Both the position numbers and the translations under genes were made by a program. A stretch of DNA of 64,000 bases from Acinetobacter marinus (GTDB taxonomy: Bacteria; Pseudomonadota; Gammaproteobacteria; Pseudomonadales; Moraxellaceae), in NCBI RefSeq assembly GCF_900096915.1, contig NZ_FMYK01000001.1, forward strand, positions 682,001 through 746,000, written 5' to 3'. The notes beneath the pieces were generated by a model that was not told the DNA's origin, did not search any database, and was given only the letters and a program-made list of their open reading frames with translations. Shown here in pieces: positions 17,991-26,470 of the stretch (position 1 is its first letter; each line of letters begins with the position of its first letter).

Positions 17991-18030
17991 AAAAAAAAAG
18001 AATGCCAGTGTGATGAAGACTGGCATTCTT
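17991..18030. terminator. Terminator hairpin between argG and the SDR gene
   Basis: An 11-bp stem AGAATGCCAGT / ACTGGCATTCT with a nine-base loop. A run of nine A on the left makes it a strong terminator for the leftward SDR transcript; for argG the hairpin is good but the T-run is short. Confidence 0.8.
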
Positions 18031-18122
18031 CAAGGACACTCACTTTTTTATTTATTGTTATTGTTATCTTTTACAGCTTATTTTTTTATCCCTTGCCTCT
18101 TTATTTTTTGGTTTTATATTTT

Positions 18123-18968
18123 CTATTTATTACTTCGCAACTTGACCGCTGCTGTCATGATTTTTTGATAACCTGTCGGCATCAATCGCACCACCCAATC
18201 ATAAACTTTTGCATCTGGCCCAACTAAAACGCGTCGCTTATCATTTTTTACTGCATGAAATATCGTATCCGCAGCTTTCTCAGGTGTGGTAATAAATGTC
18301 ATTTCAAAATCTTTAGTTGCGGCTTTGCTATCTTTCCCAGTCGCTTCGGCAACGCTATCAGATACTCGAGCGGCTTGGGCGATATTGGTTTTAATGCCAC
18401 CTGGATGCACGCAGGTCGCACTGACGCAAGAATTGGTCAATGCTAAATCTTGACGCAAAGACTCAGTAAAACCACGCACCGCAAACTTACTGGTGTTATA
18501 GCCACTCATCAGTGGTTGAGATGTCAGTCCAAAAATACTGGAAATATTCACAATATGCCCTTCGCCAGATTGCTCAAGATAAGGCAAAAAGGCTTTGGTG
18601 CCATAGATCACGCCCCATACATTGATGTCCATGATCCACTCATAATCTTCAATACTTAATGAATCAACTGTCCCTGACAATGCCACGCCTGCGTTATTGA
18701 TGATCATATTCACCTTACCGTGATATGCCACGACATGATTTGCCCATGCGTAAAATGCTTTACGATCACTGACATCCAGCTGATGACAACTGATATTGCA
18801 ATCGTAATCATTATTCACCATCTGTTTGGTTGCCTCGACCGCTGCGTAGTTAATATCAGACAACGCCAAATCACACCCTGCTTGAGCAAAGCGTATTGCC
18901 AACGCTCGACCAATCCCTGAGCCTGCGCCAGTAATCGCAACGACTTTTCCCTGAAAATTTTTAATCAT
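18123..18968 (-). CDS. Short-chain dehydrogenase/reductase
   Basis: A classical SDR of 281 residues: cofactor motif TGAGSGIG at 13-20, DVSD after beta-3, NNAG near 90, and a catalytic Ser...YNTSK pair (active tyrosine in GYNTSKFAVRGF). The HPGGIKTNI loop follows. The aspartate after beta-2 (ALSDIN) favours NAD(H). It lies 39 bases downstream of a Baeyer-Villiger-type monooxygenase in the same operon, so it probably makes or consumes the ketone or alcohol of that pathway. The actual substrate cannot be read from the sequence. Confidence 0.9.
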   Translation of the reverse strand: MIKNFQGKVVAITGAGSGIGRALAIRFAQAGCDLALSDINYAAVEATKQMVNNDYDCNISCHQLDVSDRKAFYAWANHVVAYHGKVNMIINNAGVALSGTVDSLSIEDYEWIMDINVWGVIYGTKAFLPYLEQSGEGHIVNISSIFGLTSQPLMSGYNTSKFAVRGFTESLRQDLALTNSCVSATCVHPGGIKTNIAQAARVSDSVAEATGKDSKAATKDFEMTFITTPEKAADTIFHAVKNDKRRVLVGPDAKVYDWVVRLMPTGYQKIMTAAVKLRSNK

Positions 18969-19007
18969 TTTTTATCCTATAATTCATGTTCTCCCCGCTA
19001 ATCATCA

Positions 19008-20465
19008 TCAAGAAAACGCATGATGATTCGGCTGGAATGTATTTGCCATTTGATAATAGCTAAAGCTAAAACCAGGGAACATCGCAATCACATGACCACT
19101 TTTGCTCTTATACCAACTATTACAACCACCTGATTGCCACACCGTCCTTTTCATTTCATCATGAATCATTTCGGTATAATCACTTTCAGCTTGTTTCGTC
19201 ACTTCAATGACCGAATTGCCTCGCAGTTTTGTCTCTTTAATGGCTTTCATGATGTAATTCATTTGCGCTTCAATCACGAAAATTGCCGAAGTATGTCCAA
19301 TCCCCGTATTCGGTCCTGTCACCACAAAAAAGTTTGGAAAATCTGGAATCGTCGTACCCATATAAGCACGTGGATATTCTTCCCAAAACTCAGATAATTG
19401 ATTGCCTTGCTTGCCCACCACAGGATAAGAAATCACGCCATCGGTCGCATCGTAACCCGTTGAATAAATAATTAAATCCAGATCAAGATGCTGACCATCT
19501 GTAGTCAAAATCCCTGTGCCATCCATCGATTGAATCGCTGAATCTTTGGTGTGTAATGTCACATTGTCACGGCACAGCGCAGGATAAAGCGTATTCGACA
19601 AGATAATGCGCTTACAACCAATGGTATAATCTGGCGTCACAGCCTTGCGCAGTGCTGGATCTTTGATTTGATCTTGAATATGTTTGAGTGCTTTACGCTG
19701 TGCGACAAGATTCAGCATGGTTTTAGAATATTTAAAGCCGATCACACGTGACTCGAGTTGCCAATAAACCGCTGTACGCAATGCTTTATGAATCAGTTGA
19801 TTACCGACTAATTTTTGCTGTGTTTGGCTAAACTTGTAATCTGGTCGAGGCATTACCCAATGCGGAGAGCGTTGAAATACATGCAGATGGGCAACATCTT
19901 CAGCGATTGCAGGAATCACCTGTGCAGCACTTGCGCCACTGCCGATGATCGCCACACGTTTGCCACGATAATCATAATCATGATTCCAGTTATTGGTATG
20001 GAACGACTCACCTTGAAAAGTATCACGACCTTTGAAATTTGGAATCACTGGTGTACTGAGTGGCCCTGAAGCATTGACAACAAACTGTGCTGAAATCACT
20101 TCCCCACTTTCAATATGCGCCAACCAGCGACTGGTCGCTTTATCCCATTCGACCTTCACGACATTAGCATTGGTCTTAGTTTTACTTCGAAGATCATATT
20201 TATCAATCACGTGATTGGTATATTCTTCAAGCTCTGCTTGCTCAGCAAACATCTGAGTCCATGCATACGGTTCGTGCGAAATCGAATACAGTGGCGACTG
20301 CACATCGACAGCCGCACCAGGATAGCTATTTTGACACCACGTTCCACCCATAAAATCACGGCGCTCCAAGATCAAAAAATCTTGCAATCCATGCTTGAGC
20401 AAATTGATCGCAGTACATTGCCCGCCAAAACCACTGCCGATAATCAAAACCTGCACCGATGTCAT
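19008..20465 (-). CDS. Flavin monooxygenase of the Baeyer-Villiger type
   Basis: FAD- and NADPH-dependent oxygenase expected to insert oxygen beside a carbonyl. From the ATG at 20465 it has 485 residues: FAD motif GSGFGG at 10-15, the class B fingerprint FQGESFHTNNW at 150-160 (pattern FxGxxxHTxxW), and a second dinucleotide motif GSGASA at 175-180. The upstream ATG at 20495 is less likely because AAGGTGA sits at ideal spacing before 20465. First gene of an operon with the SDR, divergent from a TetR regulator. Substrate unknown; ketone, steroid-like or alkane-derived carbonyls are all possible. Confidence 0.85.
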   Translation of the reverse strand: MTSVQVLIIGSGFGGQCTAINLLKHGLQDFLILERRDFMGGTWCQNSYPGAAVDVQSPLYSISHEPYAWTQMFAEQAELEEYTNHVIDKYDLRSKTKTNANVVKVEWDKATSRWLAHIESGEVISAQFVVNASGPLSTPVIPNFKGRDTFQGESFHTNNWNHDYDYRGKRVAIIGSGASAAQVIPAIAEDVAHLHVFQRSPHWVMPRPDYKFSQTQQKLVGNQLIHKALRTAVYWQLESRVIGFKYSKTMLNLVAQRKALKHIQDQIKDPALRKAVTPDYTIGCKRIILSNTLYPALCRDNVTLHTKDSAIQSMDGTGILTTDGQHLDLDLIIYSTGYDATDGVISYPVVGKQGNQLSEFWEEYPRAYMGTTIPDFPNFFVVTGPNTGIGHTSAIFVIEAQMNYIMKAIKETKLRGNSVIEVTKQAESDYTEMIHDEMKRTVWQSGGCNSWYKSKSGHVIAMFPGFSFSYYQMANTFQPNHHAFS

Positions 20466-20598
20466 CTGTATCACCTTTATTTCTGCTGAGTCCATGTGCT
20501 TTGTGTCTGATCAAGTCAGCAATTTTTTTAAAAACACATATTTGAAGACGCTTGTCATCAGATTTAAATATGACTACACTCTTCTTCAGATCGTTGAT

Positions 20599-20627
20599 AA
20601 TTTACATCTGACAACATTTGTTGTCAA
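20599..20627 (-). promoter_or_regulatory. Promoter and TetR-type operator of the monooxygenase operon
   Basis: A perfect 18-base palindrome TGACAACATTTGTTGTCA (20609-20626) overlaps a minus-strand -35 TTGACA (20627-20622), spaced 17 bases from TAAATT (20604-20599). The site lies 28 bases before the divergent TetR gene, so one dimer could repress both directions. Confidence 0.68.
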
Positions 20628-20654
20628 ATACTTTTTGAGCATTGAATTTAAACT

Positions 20655-21341
20655 ATGAAAAACTCATCACACGCCTTACAAGGTCGTACCTATGCAGGCG
20701 AAAGCCTTGAAGATCGGCAGGCAAAACGTAGATCACAATTTATTGAAGCTGCGTATGAACTCTTTGGTACGATTGGCTTTCGGCAAACGACTGTGCGCAA
20801 CTTGTGCAAACAAGCAGGGCTAACTGATCGCTATTTTTATGAATCATTTCAAAGTATTGAGCAGCTTTTGGCTGAAGTATATCAGCGAGAGATTGGGCTT
20901 ATTGAAACAGCAGTATTGAACTCGATCTCAACAAATATCAATCAAGTCTCGGTCAAAAGTTTAATTGAGCAGACTTTAGCGGTCTTTTTTGCTGTTGCTG
21001 AGAATACAAAGACTGCGAAAATTGTGTGGTTTGAGGTGCTTGGTGTCAGCGAGACCATTGATCAGCTATATATTTCGACCATTCAAAATTTTGCCAATTT
21101 ATTTGCTCAGATTAGTCTCAACGTATATCCAGATTTAAAGATTTCCAAAGCGGAAGTCACCACCATTGCGATTGGTGTGATTGGTGCGATTAGCCAAACC
21201 ACCAGCCTGTGGTATCTCAGCAATTATCAAACGGATAAGCAAACCTTAATTCGATCCATGTCTTATATGATTCAAGGTACCCATTTATTGTTGTCACAAC
21301 CCAATATGCAAAATATAGAAATGGAGAATTTCAACGAATGA
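20655..21341 (+). CDS. TetR-family regulator, probable repressor of the monooxygenase operon
   Basis: A 228-residue TetR protein. The N-terminus includes KRRSQFIEAAYELFGTIGFRQTTVRNLCKQAGLTDRYFYESF, a complete TetR helix-turn-helix (about residues 24-65); the rest is the helical ligand-binding domain. It is divergent from the monooxygenase-SDR pair and has a palindromic operator in the shared gap. The inducer is unknown, probably a hydrophobic substrate of the pathway. It converges on gspK, with a weak hairpin at 21349-21379 between the genes. Confidence 0.88.
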   Translation: MKNSSHALQGRTYAGESLEDRQAKRRSQFIEAAYELFGTIGFRQTTVRNLCKQAGLTDRYFYESFQSIEQLLAEVYQREIGLIETAVLNSISTNINQVSVKSLIEQTLAVFFAVAENTKTAKIVWFEVLGVSETIDQLYISTIQNFANLFAQISLNVYPDLKISKAEVTTIAIGVIGAISQTTSLWYLSNYQTDKQTLIRSMSYMIQGTHLLLSQPNMQNIEMENFNE

Positions 21342-21368
21342 AATCATACAGATTTTGTTCAGATTTGG

Positions 21369-22358
21369 CTAAAAATCTGCACCATGCCAATCATGCTGAT
21401 AACTCTGCACCGCTTCTTTGCTACGATATAAATGCGTCTGAATACTGCGTTTGCGCTCGGATAACATCACCTGAATATCCGCAACAAAGTACGATGAAGA
21501 CACATCAAATAATGCCGAAAATTTTTCACGATCAGTGGTAACCGCACTAAAGCCATCCAAATTCCAAAGATCAGAAAAACTGTTTAATGTTTGCAAATTC
21601 TGACGCTGGGTTTGCATGGTGTTTGCCACCATCATCGGATCAAGCTGTGGATTCAAACACGCCAAAATAAATGGATCAGCGGTATTGATATTGATCTTGG
21701 TGCTTCGAGATGGCAAGGCAGTAATGTAAGGTGCAATGCGTTGATAACTCTCCCCTTCAAATCCACGTACCCATTGCAATTGTTTGGCACTGCTAAACAT
21801 CTGATTCGGGGCGAGATAACCCGCTTGCACGCCTTGATAGTAGCTATTTTCTGCGCCCATCGCACCAACCGTTTCATTGTCGGCATCTTGCCAGTCGATC
21901 ACCGCTTCGACGAGATTTGGATCAAGATTGAGTCGTTCTAACATCGCTTGGAAAAACAGCACCGCAGTTTCGTTTTTTTCGCCATTTTCATTCAGCAAGC
22001 TATTCAGATTAAAACGCCCCTGCTCATCATGGAGCTGTCCTGTGACTACGCCATCTTCGACTGGAAACGGCGGGAAAGGTTGCGCCCAGCTTTCATTTAA
22101 ACTATCCGTGCTATTGTCTTTGCCATCTTGAATCAGCAGTTCTGAGAAAAAATATTCCGCAGACCACGCATATTGCAACGCCTGATCTTGACGTAGTAGC
22201 AACTTGGTTTCTTCCAAGTTGGCATTTTGATAGCGCAAAATACTCACCGCAAGAATCGTGGCAAGCACCACCATAATTAAAATGGTCAGTAACGCCACAC
22301 CGCTTTGCGATGATTTTGAAAAGTGATAATTCACTGGAAAATGGTTCGGCTTTGTCAT
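21369..22358 (-). CDS. gspK: Type II secretion minor pseudopilin GspK
   Basis: Large tip pseudopilin of the type II secretion system. The 329 residues start with a short leader and a prepilin site (SQSG/VALLTILIMV), a hydrophobic helix, and a large periplasmic domain containing the inserted alpha domain (DEQGRFNLNSLL, AVIDWQDADNE). As usual for GspK, position +5 is not glutamate (VALLT), which fits its tip role. It overlaps gspJ by four bases (ATGA) and ends the H-I-J-K cluster. The pseudopilus pushes folded exoproteins through the outer membrane. Confidence 0.93.
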   Translation of the reverse strand: MTKPNHFPVNYHFSKSSQSGVALLTILIMVVLATILAVSILRYQNANLEETKLLLRQDQALQYAWSAEYFFSELLIQDGKDNSTDSLNESWAQPFPPFPVEDGVVTGQLHDEQGRFNLNSLLNENGEKNETAVLFFQAMLERLNLDPNLVEAVIDWQDADNETVGAMGAENSYYQGVQAGYLAPNQMFSSAKQLQWVRGFEGESYQRIAPYITALPSRSTKININTADPFILACLNPQLDPMMVANTMQTQRQNLQTLNSFSDLWNLDGFSAVTTDREKFSALFDVSSSYFVADIQVMLSERKRSIQTHLYRSKEAVQSYQHDWHGADF

Positions 22359-23104
22359 TCGCTCGTGCTCCCATTTTCAGAACCATTGTCTGAATCGCTA
22401 TCTGAATTATTGTTTGAATCGTTGTTAGAATTGTTGCCATTGCTACCCGATTCAGTTTCAGTGGTGGGCATATTTTTGGCGGTACTGAATACCCAGCGGA
22501 TGGCTCGCCCTTGATAATCAAAACTCACCACCACACCTTGTGGCAACTGTGACATCAGATATTCTGCCGAGTCGGTATCGGTCACACTTTGTGCGGGCCA
22601 CTGTGTTTGTACAGCAGGATCAAGCGCTTGAATTTGTAGATTCTCAATCGGCGCAATCAGCACATCACCTTGCATATCTTGACTTTGCTTACGGTAGATA
22701 TAAGCATTGTGATAACGCATCAAGGCTTGCTTGTCGGGATCATAGTGATATTCAACAAATTCAAAACGATCCGAACCTTGTTGCAAGGGATCAATCACAC
22801 CTGCTTTATTAAACTGTAATTGCTGATTGTCCAGTTGCATGGCTGGATAAGACTCATCTCCTTCTCGCCCTGACAATGGGACAATCTGACTCAAATCACG
22901 TTGCACCTGCATATAAGCAAATTGTAATTGTTGCAGATGCTCCAAATGCTGTGTATTGCGCTCACGAGTTTTAATCAGTTGATCGAAAACCATCCATCCT
23001 GACGCACTGAGCACCGCAAAGATCGCAATCGCTACCAACACTTCGACAAGGGTAAATCCTGAAGCACTTTTAGGTTGTATCGCATGATTCCTCAGCACAT
23101 TCAT
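22355..23104 (-). CDS. gspJ: Type II secretion minor pseudopilin GspJ with a low-complexity tail
   Basis: Forms the pseudopilus tip complex with GspI and GspK. Prepilin cleavage motif ASG/FTLVEVLVAIAIFAV near residue 15, then the periplasmic domain with GVVVSFDYQGRAIRWVFS as expected for GspJ. The last 35 or so residues are almost only Ser, Asn, Asp, Gly and Glu, an acidic disordered tail not usual in GspJ. Overlaps of four bases with both gspI and gspK show tight coupling. Length 249 against about 195-235 in relatives; the excess is the tail. Confidence 0.92.
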   Translation of the reverse strand: MNVLRNHAIQPKSASGFTLVEVLVAIAIFAVLSASGWMVFDQLIKTRERNTQHLEHLQQLQFAYMQVQRDLSQIVPLSGREGDESYPAMQLDNQQLQFNKAGVIDPLQQGSDRFEFVEYHYDPDKQALMRYHNAYIYRKQSQDMQGDVLIAPIENLQIQALDPAVQTQWPAQSVTDTDSAEYLMSQLPQGVVVSFDYQGRAIRWVFSTAKNMPTTETESGSNGNNSNNDSNNNSDSDSDNGSENGSTSE

Positions 23105-23553
23105 GGTGAGTCACCTTCGAGCTGTGGCTGTCGATAATTAAACACCGACAATGTGGTTACACCTTGGACATTTTCTGCATCATCAGGATTAATATGCGAC
23201 ACTTGGATGTCGATGCGCTGTACATCAGGACTCATGGTCTCAAAAGATTGTTTCTGAATACGCCACTGCTCGCCTTGCTCAGTGATGTCTTCACTTTGAC
23301 TGCCCGTCAGCCATTGCTGCTCAATCCGAAGCTCCGCCGCCTGATTCATCGCAACGAAATGCGCTAGAGTACGTAATTCATTTTGCTGAATTGACTGGGT
23401 GTAATTCATGGCAATTTTCATCAATGCCAATGCTGTCGTGGCAAAGATTGCCAGCGCTACCATGACTTCAAGCAAGGTAAAACCACGCAACGTCAAGCCG
23501 AATGCGTTGAATGGTCGATGCTGAGCGTTTTGCTTACAAATCTTGTTCATCAC
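23101..23553 (-). CDS. gspI: Type II secretion minor pseudopilin GspI
   Basis: Small core pseudopilin of the GspI-J-K tip. The 150 residues carry the prepilin motif LRG/FTLLEVMVALAIFATTALAL at about residue 24, with the +5 glutamate kept, and a short periplasmic domain. The leader is longer than usual (about 24 residues), so an internal start is possible, but no better ribosome site was found. It overlaps gspH by 20 bases and gspJ by four. Processed by prepilin peptidase PilD, which is not in this window. Confidence 0.9.
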   Translation of the reverse strand: MMNKICKQNAQHRPFNAFGLTLRGFTLLEVMVALAIFATTALALMKIAMNYTQSIQQNELRTLAHFVAMNQAAELRIEQQWLTGSQSEDITEQGEQWRIQKQSFETMSPDVQRIDIQVSHINPDDAENVQGVTTLSVFNYRQPQLEGDSP

Positions 23554-24160
23554 TCACCGCACCGAGTCGATTAAGCACGATGGCATCGCCGACTTGTTGT
23601 TGTTGCAAATACAGCTGAATGCGCACGGGTAGCGCTTCACCATTTCCTAACCAAATGATCTGTGGCAAAGCATCATTTTGTTTCAGCACATCCAAATTGA
23701 GCTGATGATCAAGGCTTTGAATCTGCAAACTACTTTGCTCAGGTAAAGTCTGACTGTCAAAATCAGCTGCCAATTGCCAACGGTATTGATCACGCTGTGC
23801 ATACGGCTGACTTTGATTAAATTGACTTTGATTAGACTGGTTTTGAATAGAATTGTCTGGATTGGCTTGCAAACGATATTCCACCACCTCATATTTTGCA
23901 GGCGCTATATCTGTCGCAGGTTGAATCAATAAGCCTAGAATACGCCCCTGATCAGCCGACTCTAAGCGGATTTTTTTTAAATTTAAAACCAATAATTCAC
24001 GGGCTTGCATCACTTTGCGTTGATCGACACCCTGTACATTCATCACGATTAGGCTTGCCATTACCGCCATGATCACGATCACCAACATCACTTCGATCAA
24101 GGTGAAGCCATGTTGTTTAGCCCCTTTCGGCAATTGATCCATATTGAAAAATGGCTGCAT
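23534..24160 (-). CDS. gspH: Type II secretion minor pseudopilin GspH
   Basis: Pseudopilin of 208 residues with cleavage motif KQHG/FTLIEVMLVIVIMAVMASL. The periplasmic domain carries an unusual Gln/Asn/Ser-rich loop encoded by two copies of a 15-base repeat (23808-23837). First visible gene of gspH-I-J-K; the major pseudopilin and the rest of the secretion system are not in the window, so the T2SS is split around the chromosome, as is known for Acinetobacter. Confidence 0.88.
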   Translation of the reverse strand: MQPFFNMDQLPKGAKQHGFTLIEVMLVIVIMAVMASLIVMNVQGVDQRKVMQARELLVLNLKKIRLESADQGRILGLLIQPATDIAPAKYEVVEYRLQANPDNSIQNQSNQSQFNQSQPYAQRDQYRWQLAADFDSQTLPEQSSLQIQSLDHQLNLDVLKQNDALPQIIWLGNGEALPVRIQLYLQQQQVGDAIVLNRLGAVSDEQDL

Positions 24161-24215
24161 TTATTTTTATTTTTCCTGTGACATGGGTCGATTTTAAATT
24201 GACTTGCGTCAGTCT

Positions 24216-24896
24216 TTAGCTGTTTTGCGAATTGGCATCCTGCACCGCTTTTGCCGCTTCTTGCTCATCAAAGGCTTCTTCACGCGCATGTTTTGGTAGT
24301 GCCAACGCTTGCTCAATATAGGACACACGCAGACTGTCACGTTCGCCCAGATAGCGCTGATAATAGGTCGAGTTCAAAATCGCCGCCGCACCTTGAGTAA
24401 TCGACCAAATCGACGCCAAATAGTCACGCACCGACATCGAGCTTTGAATATATTTCAGATAATGCTCGGTCAAACGAATGATAATGCGTAAGTGTCTTTT
24501 GCGGATTTGATATAGCTCTTGAAACAAGTTTTGTAAACCTTGACCCGTATTGGCAAGACGCTCCTCAATCTGATGATAAAGCACGGTGCGCTCAGGATGA
24601 TGCAACTGATGCAACATAAAAAATGCCAAATGCTCAGGGAACTCTTTTTCCGTGTTTTGGATCATGTCCAGTAACATTTGCTCATTACGAATAATGAGGA
24701 GCATATATAGCTCATCTTTGCTTTGAAAATGCTTATACAGCGTACCTTTGGCAATATCCAAATCCGCCGCCAAGGTATCCAGCGTCATGCCTGATTCGCC
24801 ATATTCCAACAATAAATTTTCCGCAGTAGAAAAGATTAACTCTTCACGCGCCTTAAACTGCGCTTGACGCTCCATCTGCTGGTCTAAATTTTTCAT
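24216..24896 (-). CDS. TetR-family regulator
   Basis: A 226-residue TetR protein with the helix-turn-helix EELIFSTAENLLLEYGESGMTLDTLAADLDIAKGTLYKHFQSKDEL in residues 18-62, the canonical GTLYKHF recognition turn, and a helical effector domain. It sits 55 bases upstream of gspH on the same strand, but no link to secretion can be shown. The tail is Glu/Ala/Gln-rich. The regulated genes and ligand are unknown. Confidence 0.85.
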   Translation of the reverse strand: MKNLDQQMERQAQFKAREELIFSTAENLLLEYGESGMTLDTLAADLDIAKGTLYKHFQSKDELYMLLIIRNEQMLLDMIQNTEKEFPEHLAFFMLHQLHHPERTVLYHQIEERLANTGQGLQNLFQELYQIRKRHLRIIIRLTEHYLKYIQSSMSVRDYLASIWSITQGAAAILNSTYYQRYLGERDSLRVSYIEQALALPKHAREEAFDEQEAAKAVQDANSQNS

Positions 24897-25021
24897 GTTG
24901 AAATGCTCACATCAATTCATGATAAGGGGGATTTGCGACTTTTAAGCTGTGCCGTCATATTAGCACTTAAGCATATCAGATAGTGCAAATACGTCAGCCT
25001 TTTATGCCATATTGTTCAGAT

Positions 25022-25804
25022 TTAAACAGTTAAACCTGTAATGCGCAAAAAATTGTTCGTAGTTTGCTCAGCAATCTGATCCACCGATACCCCGTAAACA
25101 TCTGCCAAAGCCTGAGCCACATGAGGCACATATTTCGGCTCATTCGGCTTACCACGATATGGCACAGGCGCAAGATATGGGCTATCTGTTTCGATGAGTA
25201 AGCGATCAAGTGGCACTTGCTTGGCGACATCACGCAAGTCTTGCGCATTTTTAAAGGAAATAATCCCCGAAAAAGAAATATAAAAACCCAAATCTAATAC
25301 TGCTTTTGCCGTATCCCAATCTTCGGTAAAGCAATGCAAAATGCCATGCGTGGCATTTTCTGCTTTGAGCACATCAATGGTATCTGCTTTGGCACTACGA
25401 GTATGCACCACCAACGGTTTTTTGACCTGCTGTGAGGCTTGGATATGCCGTGCAAAACAGTCTTTTTGCTGTTGTACAAAATCGGTGCTGTGATAATAAT
25501 CCAAGCCCGTTTCACCGATCGCCCAGACTTTATCCGACTGCGCCAATGAAACCAGTGTGTCTACACTTGCCTGAGCCATGATCTCAGGATCTTCACAAGG
25601 ATGCACCCCGACACTATAACCGACGTGATCATGCACTGCTGCAATCTCAGATAAAGCGATATGATCATCCAGCGCCACAGAAATACCCATCATCCGTGTC
25701 ACACCTGCCTGCTTGGCGGCATCAATGGCTGCATGCACATCACCATCATAGGGTTTGAGCTCAAGCATGGTGAGGTGACAATGGGAATCGACAAACTGCA
25801 TCAT
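25022..25804 (-). CDS. TatD-family metal-dependent hydrolase (YcfH type)
   Basis: Two-metal TIM-barrel phosphoesterase/DNase family. The 260 residues carry SHCHL at 7-11, the EtGLDYY metal glutamate, HTR, HCF and ETDSPYLAP motifs in the usual order. The start is ATG-ATG; AAAGG fits either, the second (25801) best. It follows pilZ and holB, the same order as holB-pilZ-tatD in Pseudomonas and Acinetobacter. Probable nuclease or 3'-5' exonuclease acting in DNA/RNA turnover; the exact substrate is uncertain for this subgroup. Confidence 0.93.
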   Translation of the reverse strand: MMQFVDSHCHLTMLELKPYDGDVHAAIDAAKQAGVTRMMGISVALDDHIALSEIAAVHDHVGYSVGVHPCEDPEIMAQASVDTLVSLAQSDKVWAIGETGLDYYHSTDFVQQQKDCFARHIQASQQVKKPLVVHTRSAKADTIDVLKAENATHGILHCFTEDWDTAKAVLDLGFYISFSGIISFKNAQDLRDVAKQVPLDRLLIETDSPYLAPVPYRGKPNEPKYVPHVAQALADVYGVSVDQIAEQTTNNFLRITGLTV

Positions 25805-25918
25805 AAAACCTTTACAACATCTAAATTTAGCGTGGCAATTTTATCACATCTGAGCATTCACTGAGCTGTGATTTCGCCCCAAAAGCAATGATCCACCAAG
25901 ATCAGTTTATATCGTCGA

Positions 25919-26010
25919 AGAAATTTCTTTCTGATACAAGGCAACCAAGCGAAGCTGTACTGATCGTACTTCGAGCGAGGTTAACGCTATCGCAGAATGA
26001 AAGTTCAATG
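25919..26010. repeat. Candidate palindromic intergenic repeat element
   Basis: About 90 bases between tatD and pilZ with nested symmetry: outer arms TTTCTTTCTG and CAGAATGAAA, inner arms CGAAGCTGTAC and GTACTTCG around TGATC. The mix of ACAAGGCAACCAAGCG and GAGGTTAACGC inside resembles small non-coding repeats seen between genes in many gammaproteobacteria. Only one copy is visible here, so the repeat status is inferred from structure. Confidence 0.4.
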
Positions 26011-26023
26011 ACTATTTCACAAA

Positions 26024-26368
26024 CTATAGTGTATAGCTTGGCTTATCTGAAGTTAAATGCCCTGCCAACATTTTTTCCGCTTCATTCTTCAGTGCAATGC
26101 CTTTTTCACCATCCAACTGAATGGCAAAACCTTGAGGTTTATTGCCTTGTTGACGTGGCGAAATCCAAATCACTTTACCTGTCACGGGATATTTTTGCGA
26201 TTGATCTGGTAAGGAAGCGATCACCAAAAGCTCTTGCCCCAAAGTGACTTCTTGCTTCGATGGCACAAACAAACCACCGCCCAACACAAATGGCATATAG
26301 CAGGCTTGTAAGCTGGCTTGGTCAGGCATATTGGCTTGAATAATTGCGCCTGCACGTGGTGGCATCAT
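26024..26368 (-). CDS. pilZ: PilZ-domain protein, type IV pilus assembly
   Basis: A 114-residue protein made of a single PilZ-like barrel (MPPRAGAIIQANMPDQASLQACYMPFVLGGGLFVPS...). Like founding PilZ proteins it lacks the RxxxR and D/NxSxxG c-di-GMP motifs, so it probably does not bind the nucleotide but works with PilB/FimX-type partners in pilus extension. GGGAG lies seven bases before the ATG. Position between holB and tatD is the conserved holB-pilZ-tatD arrangement. Confidence 0.93.
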   Translation of the reverse strand: MMPPRAGAIIQANMPDQASLQACYMPFVLGGGLFVPSKQEVTLGQELLVIASLPDQSQKYPVTGKVIWISPRQQGNKPQGFAIQLDGEKGIALKNEAEKMLAGHLTSDKPSYTL

Positions 26369-26470
26369 GAATCATCTCCCTATTTATCAACATTTTTGCG
26401 AGATCATCGCATCATTATTTATATGCTTAGCTGACATCTTTCTGATGGTGCAATGGCACACATCCGAAAC

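Noticed and set aside
25888..26247. 119-residue plus-strand frame over the tatD-pilZ gap
   Set aside because: It runs through the palindromic element and antisense into pilZ; no ribosome site or motif.
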